This document shows positions 1 to 9,229 of a stretch of 32,271 nucleotides of DNA, one piece after another. Source of the DNA: Ureibacillus chungkukjangi (GTDB lineage Bacteria > Bacillota > Bacilli > Bacillales_A > Planococcaceae); the NCBI RefSeq assembly GCF_003217295.1, contig NZ_QJTJ01000032.1, positions 1 through 32,271 of the forward strand, given 5' to 3'. The notes under the pieces were generated by a model, which saw only the letters and a list, made by a program, of their open reading frames with translations, did not search any database and was not told the DNA's origin. The position numbers and the translations under genes were made by a program. How positions within the stretch are numbered: the first letter of the stretch is position 1; each line of letters begins with the position of its first letter.

Positions 1-48
1 AAGATGACGCCTGCACAATACAGTCATCATCTTCTTCAAGTTGCCTAA
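1..48 (+). CDS. IS3-family transposase (OrfB), C-terminal tail only
   Basis: Frame 1 reads KMTPAQYSHHLLQVA and then stops at 46-48. The pattern K-M-T/S-P-x-Q/E-Y-R/S-x-H is the familiar C-terminus of IS3-family OrfB integrases (DDE, rve family), just after the catalytic core. Only 15 residues are visible, so subgroup and intactness cannot be judged. The terminal repeat that follows supports the call. Confidence 0.6.
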   Translation, partial: KMTPAQYSHHLLQVA

Positions 49-90
49 TTCCCCAGAGTCTTTTTAAAAATGTCCTTTACAAAGGGTACA
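1..90 (+). mobile_element. 3' end of an IS3-family insertion sequence (right end)
   Basis: The window opens inside an insertion sequence. The last 16 codons of a transposase (1-48) are followed 22 bases later by TGTCCTTTACAAAGGGTACA (71-90), which fits a right terminal inverted repeat. Its reverse complement matches the repeat at 32182-32201 at 14 of 20 positions, including the outer TGTACCCT and the inner GACA. That is the level expected between left and right ends of one IS3-type element. The boundary at 90 is inferred; the target duplication cannot be tested because the left end lies outside the window. Confidence 0.6.
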
Positions 91-516
91 CTTTAATTCG
101 GAGATGAGCCTTTTTGTCATTTTATTTTCTAATGTAGATAGTTTACGTAACTATAAACATATCTGGTCATAGCAAAAATTAGCAGAGTAAGAACTTGCTA
201 AGTAAAAAGCCATAACAAGAAAAAAACACCTTTCGAAATCGAAAGATGTTTTCCTTTTATCAAGATTCTAAATTAAATTAGTTATTTAGCATCTGACAAA
301 AGATATACCTTCTATAGAATAATATATTCAAAGATAATCGTCAACTATTTATTTCAAATTTTATGAATATATAATTATTATTCTTTTATATTAAAACACT
401 TGAGTGCGATATAAACTCCGATGATTATATAAAATCCAACTCTACTAGCAGCTGCTGTCTGAATTCAAGTACTCCCTACTTTTGACAATCATTCAAATAT
501 GGTGGAGAAATTACTA
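91..516. other. Gene-free stretch between IS end and gene remnant
   Basis: About 425 bases of AT-rich DNA. Apart from the minus-strand terminator at 219-250 I see no gene, repeat or clear promoter. Confidence 0.6.
219..250 (-). terminator. Rho-independent terminator of the polysaccharide locus
   Basis: Read on the minus strand, AACATCTTTCG (250-240), a four-base loop and CGAAAGGTGTT (235-225) form an 11-bp stem with one T-G wobble, followed by a run of seven T (226-220). It lies downstream of galE, the galU copy and the remnant, so it probably ends the long minus-strand transcript. There is no T run on the plus-strand side, so it acts in one direction. Confidence 0.8.
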
Positions 517-870
517 TCAATTCTCTAAATACAGCTTGCTCACTTTTTCATTCAATTCGGCTTTCTGTTCATAAGACAAGTTCTTTACATAGTGATCGAT
601 TTGATATATTTCTTCAAGCTGTGTCAGCATCCTTGTATTTTTAGTATAGAGGATTGCGTGACTACTTAAAGCATACACAGCATGTAATCTATACTCATGG
701 ACGATTTCTTCCACTGGCTCATACTGCATTAGCTGGAGTGTAATGATTAGGTCAATACAATCTTTTATATCCTCTTCCAGTAAATCTATAAATGCATTTT
801 CTTGAGTTGCTTTTCGAATGACTTTAAGAACCGCTTCACTAAATTCCCTATTTATATATCTATCTGCAAT
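517..870 (-). pseudogene. N-terminally truncated gene remnant, unknown product
   Basis: The minus-strand frame ending at 517 is open from about 915, roughly 133 codons, and overlaps the end of the upstream galU copy. The only ATG (729) has no ribosome site, and the residues encoded before it (running from about REFSEAVLKVIRK to IDLIITLQL) look as protein-like as those after it. This suggests a gene that has lost its 5' end rather than a 70-residue gene starting at 729. The surviving part is hydrophilic and probably helical, rich in E, K, L and Y, with no membrane segment or motif I recognise. It lies between the broken galU and the terminator, where decayed DNA is expected. A real small protein using an unusual start cannot be excluded. 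Confidence 0.45.
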
Positions 871-1774
871 TATACACCAATAGTTTCTTCTATTCTTTCT
901 TCCTTTGTTTCTTTTTCAATAGTTTTTACTAGATAGTTTAAAAACTCTTTACGTAAATCTTCTCTTCGAAGAGCAAATTCGACTGTTGCTTGCAAGAATT
1001 CTTGCTTATCACCTACGTCATACCTTCTACCTTCAAAGGTATAGGCATACATTGCTTCTTTCTGTGCCAACACCTTTAAGGCATCCGTGAGTTGAATTTC
1101 TCCACCTTTTCCTGGCTCAGTCTGTTCTAAGATGTCAAAAATAACAGGGGTAATTACATATCTACCAAGTATGGCTAGATTAGATGGAGCTTCTTCTACT
1201 GCTGGTTTTTCTACTAATCCGTTAACCTTGTATACTGAATCCTCGATTTGCTTTCCATAAACTACACCATATTTACTAACATCTGCTTGTGGGATCTCTT
1301 GAACTCCTAAAATAGTAGTCTTATATTTTTCATACATTTCCGTCATTTGTTGTAAACAAGGTTTATCATTTCCAACAATATCATCACCCAGCATAACAGC
1401 AAACGGTTCATTTCCTATAAAGCTTTTAGCACAATAAATTGCATGCCCTAATCCTTTAGGTTCTTTCTGACGGATAAAATGAATGTTTACCAAATCAGAT
1501 ATTTTCCTCACTTCTTCCAATAACTCATACTTACCTTTTACCTCTAACTCAAATTCTAGTTCTACAGATTTATCAAAATGGTCATCAATACTCTTTTTGT
1601 TTCTACCAGTAATAATTAGGATTTCTTCAATACCTGATTCCACCGCTTCTTCAATAATATATTGAAGTGTAGGCTTGTCCACAATTGGTAACATTTCCTT
1701 TGGTTGCGCTTTTGTTGCTGGTAGGAATCGGTCCCAAGTCCTGCCGCTGGTATAATCGCTTTACGTACTTGCAC
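870..1774 (-). pseudogene. galU: UTP-glucose-1-phosphate uridylyltransferase, frameshifted copy
   Basis: GalU makes UDP-glucose from UTP and glucose-1-phosphate. A GTG start at 1774 with AAAGGAG 10 bases upstream opens with [14 protein letters not shown], the expected N-terminus, but the frame then goes wrong. The DNA reads GGACTTGGGACCGATTCC, where GGGACCCGATTCC (G-T-R-F) is expected, so one C is missing near 1729-1732. The correct frame resumes as [19 protein letters not shown] and runs to the stop at 870, with GLGHAIYCAKSF, LVEKP and [10 protein letters not shown] all present. The break falls inside the nucleotide-binding signature. A protein started from the internal ATG at 1694 would lack that loop and should be inactive. 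The start overlaps the galE end by 14 bases. A complete paralogue lies at 14189-15073. A sequencing error is the main alternative. Confidence 0.85.
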
Positions 1775-2783
1775 CTCTTACACTCTCCTTTGAAAATTTT
1801 TGAGTATATCCCTCTGGATTATTAACATGCCAGTTCCAGGCATCAGCAATGATTTTCTCTAAAGAGTCAAATTTCGGACTCCAACCTATAACATTTTTAG
1901 CCTTTTCTGATGAAGCAATTAAAACGGCTGGATCTCCCGCTCTTCTTTCTTTTACTTCTGCTGGAATCGTATGGTTAGTTACCTTTCTTGCTACATCAAT
2001 CACTTCTTTAACTGAATATCCGTTTCCATTTCCTAAATTAAAAATATTACTAGAGTGATTGCTTCTTAAATATTCCAATGACAAATAATGAGCTGATGCT
2101 AGATCCATTACATGAATATAATCCCTTACACAAGTACCATCTATTGTAGAGTAGTCATCACCAAACATATAAATCCTATCTCGTTTGCCCAATGGAACCT
2201 GCAAAATTAAAGGAATAAGATGTGTTTCTGGATTATGGTCTTCTCCTATCGCTCCGCTACGGTGGGCTCCAGCAGCATTAAAGTATCTCAGAGATACATA
2301 CTTAATATCATAACCTTGCTCAAACCATTTCATCATCTTTTCCATTGCAAGTTTAGTTTCACCATAGGTGTTAGTTGGATTAGTTTCATCCTCTTCTTGT
2401 ATAGGAATATTCATGGGTTCACCATAAGTTGCTGCTGTTGAAGAAAATACAATTTTATTAACATTGTTATCCTTCATTACATTTAAAAGACACATCATGC
2501 CATATACATTGTTATGGTAATATTCAAAAGGTTTTTTCATGCTCTCGCCAACTAAAGAGTTGGCTGCAAAATGTATAACTGCTTCAATATCATGTCTTTT
2601 AAATATTCTATCTAAAGCCTCTTGGTCCCTAATATCATTTTCATAAAAGTGCTCTATATTAACTGCGTTTCTATGACCACTCTGCAAGTTGTCTATAACA
2701 ACAACATCTTCATTCTGCTCTAAAAAATATCTTACTGTATGAGAACCAATGTATCCTGCTCCACCAGTTATTAAGATAGACAT
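1761..2783 (-). CDS. galE: UDP-glucose 4-epimerase
   Basis: Interconverts UDP-glucose and UDP-galactose in the cytoplasm, supplying galactose for the repeat unit; an extended SDR enzyme with bound NAD. The N-terminus MSILITGGAGYIGSH carries the TGxxGxxG NAD motif. Further along are HFAANSLVGES, the catalytic serine/threonine region FSSTAATYG, YGETK (YxxxK), and the GalE-typical RYFNAAGA and CVRDYIHVMDLA. I start it at 2783, 340 residues, because an ideal AGGAGG lies seven bases upstream. An ATG further upstream (2810) would add nine unlikely residues and has no such site. It follows the flippase by about 85 bases and overlaps the broken galU downstream. Confidence 0.95.
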   Translation of the reverse strand: MSILITGGAGYIGSHTVRYFLEQNEDVVVIDNLQSGHRNAVNIEHFYENDIRDQEALDRIFKRHDIEAVIHFAANSLVGESMKKPFEYYHNNVYGMMCLLNVMKDNNVNKIVFSSTAATYGEPMNIPIQEEDETNPTNTYGETKLAMEKMMKWFEQGYDIKYVSLRYFNAAGAHRSGAIGEDHNPETHLIPLILQVPLGKRDRIYMFGDDYSTIDGTCVRDYIHVMDLASAHYLSLEYLRSNHSSNIFNLGNGNGYSVKEVIDVARKVTNHTIPAEVKERRAGDPAVLIASSEKAKNVIGWSPKFDSLEKIIADAWNWHVNNPEGYTQKFSKESVRGAST

Positions 2784-2869
2784 AAAATAGCCTCCTCGCT
2801 TAATTTCCACAACCGAAACACTTTAAATTTTAAATTGCAAGATAAACAATAACTTAATTAATCTCAACT

Positions 2870-4273
2870 CTAAAACCTTTTCTTTACAACTATTTTTACC
2901 TTTTGTGTAATTAGTTTAAATTCATTGAAATTAATTAATATTATTAAGAAAAATAGACACATTTGGATAAGATACTCAAATTTACAGTTCATATATAATA
3001 CAAAGATTTGAGTTATAATAGTAGATAAAGTTAACAATAATTTGCTTATATTTAATTTTATGCTTACAAATTCCTTAGTATCGTTAATTCTCAATAACCA
3101 AATTATAGCAAAACTAAGCATTGTTCCAATCGCAGCACCGTTTATACCAATTATAGGAATCAATGTTAAATTTATAACTATATTTATAATTGCCCCAATA
3201 ACTGACGTTTTAAATACACCAGATGTTTTTTTTGCAGCAATATAATTTGTACCTAAAAATCCAGAAAAACTTGAAAATACTACCCCTAGTAATAAGAAAG
3301 GTACATACTGCCATGACAGGTAAAAATCACCACTCACAAAAAATCCCATAACAAACTTTAGATGTACTAAAATAAAAGAAGTTAAAACTAACATAAATAT
3401 AGAAAAAACATTAAAAACATTCGTAAAGAATTTTGATTTATCCTTTGATTCAGCTTCTTCTATAGCAGACATCTGCCATGCTTGAAAAAATATTCCATTA
3501 GCCATACTCAATAGGCTTGGCACCTTATTAGCAACAGCATAAAGTCCATTTGCACTTGCTCCTAAGAAATACGTGACAATATACCTATCTGATAACCCCA
3601 TAACCCACCACATTATTGCATTTGGCATTAAAGGTATACTATATTGCAACATTTCTTTTAATAATTTGATATTAACCTTTTTAAAATCCAAGTCCCGTTT
3701 AACTTGACCCGCAAAGCACACAAAAAAGCTACTTAGTGTAAATGCGACAATAAGAGATACCAAGTAACCAATAATACCCATATTTAAAATTACTAAAAAC
3801 AATATATTGCAAATTAACAATATTAATGCATTTACGATACCACTTACAGCAAATAATTTAGACATTCCCTTAGCCCTAATAAATTGAGTTGAGGTAACGA
3901 AAATGGACTGAGATAACATTAAAATGTAAAAATATAAAATATAATCGTGAAAGGGAATTATAATTATTAAAATAGGATAAATTGTAATTAATAAGATAAA
4001 ACCAATAAATATTACAACCAATGAATTAATTAATACAGCTTGCTTATCGTAATTTTTATCCATTACAAATCTTAATACAGCATCAGATACACTAAGTGTG
4101 AAGATTGGCAACAATAGGCTAATGGTTGCTGTCAATAAATCTACCATACCAAATTCACTAGTTGTTAAATTATATGTGTAAAGAGGAACTAAAAATATTA
4201 CAATTAATTTCGATCCCAAGTTTCCTACAGCAAAAATAAGTGAATTATTAATCAACTTTTTATATATGTTCAT
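2870..4273 (-). CDS. Polysaccharide flippase, Wzx-like (MOP superfamily)
   Basis: Predicted to flip the undecaprenyl-diphosphate-linked repeat unit to the outer face of the membrane before polymerisation. At 467 residues it has the size and texture of the PST/Wzx branch of the MOP exporters. The N-terminus (NSLIFAVGNLGSKLIVIFLVPLYTY, given here in outline: SLIFAVGNLGSK then PLYTY) is typical, and about 12-14 hydrophobic segments follow, with a central charged region near residues 260-285 (EEAESKDKSKF). The ribosome site is weak: no good purine box lies close to the ATG at 4273. It is the only flippase in the locus. Substrate specificity cannot be read from the sequence. About 110 AT-rich bases separate it from the pyruvyl transferase. 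Confidence 0.88.
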   Translation of the reverse strand: MNIYKKLINNSLIFAVGNLGSKLIVIFLVPLYTYNLTTSEFGMVDLLTATISLLLPIFTLSVSDAVLRFVMDKNYDKQAVLINSLVVIFIGFILLITIYPILIIIIPFHDYILYFYILMLSQSIFVTSTQFIRAKGMSKLFAVSGIVNALILLICNILFLVILNMGIIGYLVSLIVAFTLSSFFVCFAGQVKRDLDFKKVNIKLLKEMLQYSIPLMPNAIMWWVMGLSDRYIVTYFLGASANGLYAVANKVPSLLSMANGIFFQAWQMSAIEEAESKDKSKFFTNVFNVFSIFMLVLTSFILVHLKFVMGFFVSGDFYLSWQYVPFLLLGVVFSSFSGFLGTNYIAAKKTSGVFKTSVIGAIINIVINLTLIPIIGINGAAIGTMLSFAIIWLLRINDTKEFVSIKLNISKLLLTLSTIITQIFVLYMNCKFEYLIQMCLFFLIILINFNEFKLITQKVKIVVKKRF

Positions 4274-4386
4274 TTTTTCTAAACAACAACCTTACTAAAT
4301 TAATGGTTTTAATCATATTTATATTAATATACAAATATCTATATACAATTAGGAATTACAATATTTATGTCAATAATAAAAGTAAT

Positions 4387-5358
4387 TTATACTAAGGATT
4401 CATGAGTAAAAAATTGTTCTCTCCATGCATTTATAGAATCCATATTTAAATTAATATCAGTTAATATATCATTATTTATAAGCACCTCTAGATTTGAAAT
4501 ATCATCTCTTTCCAATACATTTATACTGAAATCTTTTTGTTTCTCCAAAGCTCTATTATCAATTCCAATTATTATACTTCTTCTCTTTTTCTGCATGGCT
4601 CTGATACCTGCATGCAATCTTGTCCCTACATAATCTAAGTCTTCATCTGATTCTAATAAATCATCGTAACTTCTTAAAGTAGGATTAACAAAAATAACAG
4701 AGTTTGATAAGCTATTTACATATTCATAATCCTCTGATCCTTGGATCCAAAAGTATACTTTATTGTAGTTTTTATTTAATATTTCAATCATTTTGCTATC
4801 CTTTTCAGGATTTTTATTATAGTCTGTTAAGGTAAAAACTACACTTTCAGCCTTCTTTTTTGGTATGCCACTACAATGTTCCTTAGTCAATTCCCACATA
4901 GTTGGACATCCCGTATTATGGACATTTGTTATGCCAATTGACTTCAATTTCTCTTTTGTATAACTATCCCTTACTGAATGGAAATAATCCTCTGTTAAAG
5001 CCTTTTTATAAACTAAATTAGTGTAAAAATTTGGGTTGTCCTGGTAATTATTCCAACCAACTCCCATTAAAATAACATTTTTAAACTTATTGGCGTCTAA
5101 AAGATTTATTCTCCATTGGTTTCCTCTAATCAAATTATGTTTGGATGATAGCAAATTAGTACCAGCCACAAAAGAAAAATTGCTATCATTTATTATACGA
5201 TGACTGTATCTACTGATTCTTTCATGTGTCGGTAGTTTTATATACATGGTTCTCTCTTTAAACAATTTTTTTAACTCTCTATTTACTGAATCTACAATTA
5301 TCTCATCACCCATGTTTAAAGTTCCTACCGAAGTATCTAAGATGGTAATCTTCTTCAT
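4387..5358 (-). CDS. Polysaccharide pyruvyl transferase family protein
   Basis: Members of this family (PF04230; CsaB, WcaK, EpsO and relatives) move pyruvate from phosphoenolpyruvate to a sugar, forming a ketal. Visible marks are the N-terminal NMGDE (residues 15-19), where the family usually has N-x-GD, a central GVGW near 99-102, and the C-terminal GTRLHAGIRAM (245-255), matching the conserved S/T-R-L-H box. Length, 323 residues, is normal. GGGAG eight bases before the ATG is a good ribosome site. It sits between a GT4 transferase and the flippase, so it probably acts on the lipid-linked repeat unit. It could serve the same purpose as CsaB, giving the pyruvylated wall sugar that SLH domains bind, but it does not look like a close CsaB orthologue. 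Confidence 0.88.
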   Translation of the reverse strand: MKKITILDTSVGTLNMGDEIIVDSVNRELKKLFKERTMYIKLPTHERISRYSHRIINDSNFSFVAGTNLLSSKHNLIRGNQWRINLLDANKFKNVILMGVGWNNYQDNPNFYTNLVYKKALTEDYFHSVRDSYTKEKLKSIGITNVHNTGCPTMWELTKEHCSGIPKKKAESVVFTLTDYNKNPEKDSKMIEILNKNYNKVYFWIQGSEDYEYVNSLSNSVIFVNPTLRSYDDLLESDEDLDYVGTRLHAGIRAMQKKRRSIIIGIDNRALEKQKDFSINVLERDDISNLEVLINNDILTDINLNMDSINAWREQFFTHESLV

Positions 5359-5471
5359 ATCTTAATCTCCCAACTTCTAAATTTAATTCGAATCCTGTTA
5401 CTATAAAAAATAATCATTTTTTCATACTTTAGATTGTGAATATTTTATTATAAAAAAATTTCATTTGTTGA

Positions 5472-6572
5472 TTACAAATTCAAATAAAAATTTTGTAGAT
5501 TTAAAGCCTCATTTTTTATTTCATAACCTGCCTTTCTAACAAAAACACTTGTATCTTTTCTTTTATAATATAAGGATTTTATTATTTCATTTGACCAATG
5601 CTCGGCGTTTTTTTCTAATGAAATTGACTTATATGTTTCAGTAATTTTTGCTTCATTAGATACAGCCTCACTAGAAACAAAACACATTAGCCCTGAAGCT
5701 TGTGCCTCCACCAAAACTAACGGCAAGCCTTCATGCAATGAAGGTAATAAAAAGATATCCATAGCTTGCATTATATTAGCTACATCTGATCTATTACCTA
5801 AAAACATAACATTACTGTCAAGTTTTTTTTCTTTTACGTAATACTTAATATCCTTTTCTAAAGATCCAATTCCAACTAATAGTAACTTCGCATTTTTTAC
5901 TTTTTCTGAAATTTTTTCAAATATATCGATAAGAAACTTATGATTTTTCTGTTCGGAGAACCGACCTACATGTCCAATAACAATTTCACCTTCATTTAAG
6001 GAAAGATTGCTTCTGAAATCGCATCTCTTATCATTTTGAAATAAAAAATTTTCAATATTAATAGCATTTTTAACTAGTTGAATATTATTACTTTTCACTT
6101 TTGATTTGCCATATAACCATTTTGCTGCGTTATTTGAACATGCAAAATAATAATTAGCATATTTATCTATATACCTACTATTCAATAAGTGAAATACATA
6201 ATGAAGCCTACTCTCTGCCTGAATATTATGTGAATGAACAATACAATTTTGCACACCATTCTTCTTAGCAATCCTTAAAGGGCTAACATAAGTAAGCGAT
6301 GATACATGTTGATGAACAACGTTAATATCTGAATGAGTTTTAAAAAGATTATCCCAGTCTTTATTATTCTGAATAATACTCTTATTCCTAGGGGTTATTC
6401 GATAGATTTTTCCACCTAATGCTTCTATTTCATCATCAAAAGCACATTTATCTTTTGTATGAACTGCAAAATCAAACTGTAACTTTGACCTTTCTATATT
6501 TCTATATACGTTCATTAGAAAGGATTCTATACCGCCTCTGTTCATACTTCCAACTACATGTAACACTCTCAT
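5472..6572 (-). CDS. Glycosyltransferase family 4, EpsF-like
   Basis: A cytoplasmic GT-B retaining transferase that adds one sugar of the repeat unit. The N-terminus MRVLHVVGSMNRGGIESFLMN shows the donor/acceptor glycine loop of EpsF/CapM-like enzymes. GHVGRFSEQKNH (near residue 200) starts the C-terminal Rossmann domain, and HEGLPLVLVEAQASGL (near 285) is the E-x7-E nucleotide-sugar motif. GAGGAG lies seven bases before the ATG. It is closely related in layout and wording to the transferase at 9230-10330, so the two are probably paralogues. The sugar is unknown. Confidence 0.92.
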   Translation of the reverse strand: MRVLHVVGSMNRGGIESFLMNVYRNIERSKLQFDFAVHTKDKCAFDDEIEALGGKIYRITPRNKSIIQNNKDWDNLFKTHSDINVVHQHVSSLTYVSPLRIAKKNGVQNCIVHSHNIQAESRLHYVFHLLNSRYIDKYANYYFACSNNAAKWLYGKSKVKSNNIQLVKNAINIENFLFQNDKRCDFRSNLSLNEGEIVIGHVGRFSEQKNHKFLIDIFEKISEKVKNAKLLLVGIGSLEKDIKYYVKEKKLDSNVMFLGNRSDVANIMQAMDIFLLPSLHEGLPLVLVEAQASGLMCFVSSEAVSNEAKITETYKSISLEKNAEHWSNEIIKSLYYKRKDTSVFVRKAGYEIKNEALNLQNFYLNL

Positions 6573-6814
6573 GATAAATCTCCTCGTTTATATATTTAGT
6601 GCTTACATTCAACTGATTTTCCAGTCTAGTAAGTCTCTAAATTATTTAGTCTTGTAAGAATTTATTTGGGTTCATAGTATCAATTAAAGCTTTTACCTAT
6701 TGATAAGTATTGCGGAAACCTCCGTTACTACTTTCTCGTTGACTATTTTAAAAAAGGGCAATTACTAATAGCTAGTAAAAAGACAAAAACATGCAGTTTA
6801 TTATTTCAATTAAA
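6573..6814. other. Intergenic spacer between polymerase and GT4 genes
   Basis: A 242-bp gap, long for this cluster. It has no open frame of note, no ribosome site other than that of the downstream GT4 gene, and no convincing terminator. It may be the scar of a lost gene or an insertion or deletion within the variable block. Confidence 0.4.
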
Positions 6815-7939
6815 TTAATTAATATTAGTGGACCAGAAAAATTCATAGGGATATATTGTATTCCATTCTGGGCGTAATATCTGGATTGTTGTGGAATAAA
6901 GAATAAATAAAATAACAACAACAAAAATAATTAAAACTTTTAATTTGCCATCGTAAATTTTATTTATCGCATTAGGTAAATAAACGCATGAAAAAACAAG
7001 AAAGAAATCACCAACTCTATCGAGAAGGTTAAAGTTAAATGATATGAAAGTAACTAACACACCAGAAACCAGCAGTAGCAGCATTATTTTTCCATCATTT
7101 ATTTTTTCAAATCGCCCAATATTAAACGGATTTTTCGCTTCACTTTCCTTATGGAAATTTGTAAAAATACCTAACAACACAATACTCAAACCAACTAGCA
7201 AATTCATTACACTTGCTAATCTTATTTCACCATTTAAATAATCTGAACCTACATAGTACTGATAAGTAGGAAAAATATTTAGTGCTACTTGTAAAATTAT
7301 TGGAAATGAAATAAATAATCCCATACTTAAAAGTATTAAAATACAGGCTGTTTTAAAATTAAACTTTAATTTTGTAATTGGCCAAGCCAATAAAAATACT
7401 ATTGCTGTTCTGTGGAAAAGTGATGCAAGAATCACTGTTATAACAAACTTAACAAGCCTTCTTTCTCTAAGAAAATCATACGAGAGTAAGACAATAACAA
7501 TGGCAATATTAAGTCTAATAGTATTCATCGACATTCCATAATATCCTAATGTAAAAAACAAAAAAACACTTAACCAAGGGATTTGGGAATATTTATATAT
7601 ATACCTTGCTGATCCATACATTATAATTATACTTGAAATAATAATTATTATTTGTGGATTAGTTGTTATTAGACTAAGCAATTTATTTAAATAAAGATAG
7701 CCCTTTTCATATCTCCAGAAAAAGTTTGATACATCACCAGTCAATGAAATACTATTAAAAAGGCTTATATATACATCAGTATCATTTCCCACAATACTTG
7801 ATCTTAGAGCAGCTAAAAGTGTAAATAATCCAAACGTTAGTGTTAAATATACGATATTTTTTTGTTTTATCTGTCTTCCCAAACCCAAAGTTAACCCTAG
7901 TACTAATATATAAACTATCAAAAAGTAATGTAACCACAT
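6815..7939 (-). CDS. Polysaccharide polymerase, EpsG/Wzy-like membrane protein
   Basis: Predicted to join repeat units on the outer face of the membrane. It is a 374-residue protein with about ten or more hydrophobic segments and no soluble domain. The piece LAALRSSIVGNDTDVYISLF (residues about 42-61) matches the R-x-x-x-x-G-x-D-T-x-x-Y box of the EpsG family (PF14897), and the later YEKGYLYLNKLL and FHRTAIVFL fit the same family. GGGGA closely precedes the ATG at 7939. It is the only Wzy-type protein in the window, and with the Wzx and Wzz proteins it completes a Wzy-dependent assembly line. Linkage specificity cannot be predicted. Confidence 0.85.
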   Translation of the reverse strand: MWLHYFLIVYILVLGLTLGLGRQIKQKNIVYLTLTFGLFTLLAALRSSIVGNDTDVYISLFNSISLTGDVSNFFWRYEKGYLYLNKLLSLITTNPQIIIIISSIIIMYGSARYIYKYSQIPWLSVFLFFTLGYYGMSMNTIRLNIAIVIVLLSYDFLRERRLVKFVITVILASLFHRTAIVFLLAWPITKLKFNFKTACILILLSMGLFISFPIILQVALNIFPTYQYYVGSDYLNGEIRLASVMNLLVGLSIVLLGIFTNFHKESEAKNPFNIGRFEKINDGKIMLLLLVSGVLVTFISFNFNLLDRVGDFFLVFSCVYLPNAINKIYDGKLKVLIIFVVVILFILYSTTIQILRPEWNTIYPYEFFWSTNIN

Positions 7940-8069
7940 ACAATCCCCGCCAAATGTTGCACATTATATATAATATGCAATTATGATTTTTCTTAATACC
8001 CTCCAAAATAGTATTGTATTTGATTCTAGATTTCCATATGTCTATCTAATATTATATAATTTTTCTTAA

Positions 8070-9170
8070 TCATTTCTCTATCAGTTCCTTATAATGCCCT
8101 ATTGTTTTTTGAGCTATAATATCCCATGAAAAAGTTGTTTTTGAGTAGTTAATAGCATTTGTTGAGAGTTGTGTTAATAAATGTCTGCTATTATATGCTT
8201 CTATTATCTTCTCTGCTATACTATCCACCGATAACTCAGCTTTCCAGCCACAATTATTTTCCACAACATCGTCTGCTATATTTGTCCCTGGTGTTAAAAG
8301 AACGGGTAATCCTATAGCCAGTGCTTCCATTACAGCAAGTGGTTGTCCTTCAAATCTTGATGTTAATACGAAAACATCAGCTTCAGTTAGTATTTTATGT
8401 TTTTCAGCACCATATACTGGACCAGCTATTGTTACTAAATCGTCTATCTGATAATTAACGACTAAGTCTTTAACTATTTTTTCACCACCACAATCATCAG
8501 GCCCATAAATTGTTAGACTTATATTTTTCTCACGCATCAAATTAGAAATAGAATTACATGCTTCCAGTAGAATATCAAGCCCTTTTTGATAAGGATCTAG
8601 TCTACTTACAAAAACAAGGTGAAAGTCATCCTTCTCCGGGAATACCTTTTTAAGTGAGTTAGAGAGTAAAGTCATTCCATTACCACAAACAAATGAACCT
8701 TTCTTCCAAGTTGAAGACATTCGCTGTTCCTCTATCGTAAGATACTGTATAGCATTAGCATTCTTTATAAACTTATTAAAAAGTATATAATTACCTATCA
8801 GTTTCTTCATACGTTTTTTTCGTTGAGCAAAAGAAGTCAAACTAGAGTGCGGAACTATAACATATGGAATACTATTTTTAATAAGATATTTAAAAACTTT
8901 GCAGTAATATATATAATATACACCATGAAAAATAACAATATCTGGTCTATTAAAAGGTTTAGGTAGTTTTGTTAAATTTCCATCTGGACAATCTTTATTG
9001 GTAAAAACCTTGTAATTAATTTCATCTTCAGGGATTTGCAATTGTATATTTGAACAATTGAGCATAGCAACTTCATCGATTTCACTCTGATTTTTCACAT
9101 GTTCTGGTACAACAACGGAAATTCCATTCGATTTCCTATTATCAAGTGATGTAATGTGAAGAACTTTCAA
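8070..9170 (-). CDS. Glycosyltransferase family 4
   Basis: A GT-B sugar transferase of 366 residues. The N-terminal half opens with KVLHITSLDNRKSNGISVV, the usual acceptor-domain strand and loop. The C-terminal half has FVSRLDPYQKGLDILL (R-x-x-x-x-K-G) near residue 190 and FEGQPLAVMEALAIGLPVL (E-x7-E) near 275. The start codon is TTG at 9170, chosen because GAGGTG lies five bases upstream; no ATG is nearby. It differs in wording from the two EpsF-like transferases of this cluster, so it probably forms another linkage. Confidence 0.9.
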   Translation of the reverse strand: MKVLHITSLDNRKSNGISVVVPEHVKNQSEIDEVAMLNCSNIQLQIPEDEINYKVFTNKDCPDGNLTKLPKPFNRPDIVIFHGVYYIYYCKVFKYLIKNSIPYVIVPHSSLTSFAQRKKRMKKLIGNYILFNKFIKNANAIQYLTIEEQRMSSTWKKGSFVCGNGMTLLSNSLKKVFPEKDDFHLVFVSRLDPYQKGLDILLEACNSISNLMREKNISLTIYGPDDCGGEKIVKDLVVNYQIDDLVTIAGPVYGAEKHKILTEADVFVLTSRFEGQPLAVMEALAIGLPVLLTPGTNIADDVVENNCGWKAELSVDSIAEKIIEAYNSRHLLTQLSTNAINYSKTTFSWDIIAQKTIGHYKELIEK

Positions 9171-9229
9171 ATTTACACCTCATTTTTATTTTATCTCAAA
9201 TACATGGTCAATTGATTATTGTATATCCC

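Noticed and set aside
2784..2810. Longer start for galE at 2810
   Set aside because: It lacks a ribosome site, while AGGAGG is ideally placed for the ATG at 2783, where the NAD-binding fold begins.
7782..8006. 74-codon minus-strand frame overlapping the polymerase start
   Set aside because: It is an out-of-frame shadow of the polymerase gene and its upstream spacer, without a ribosome site.
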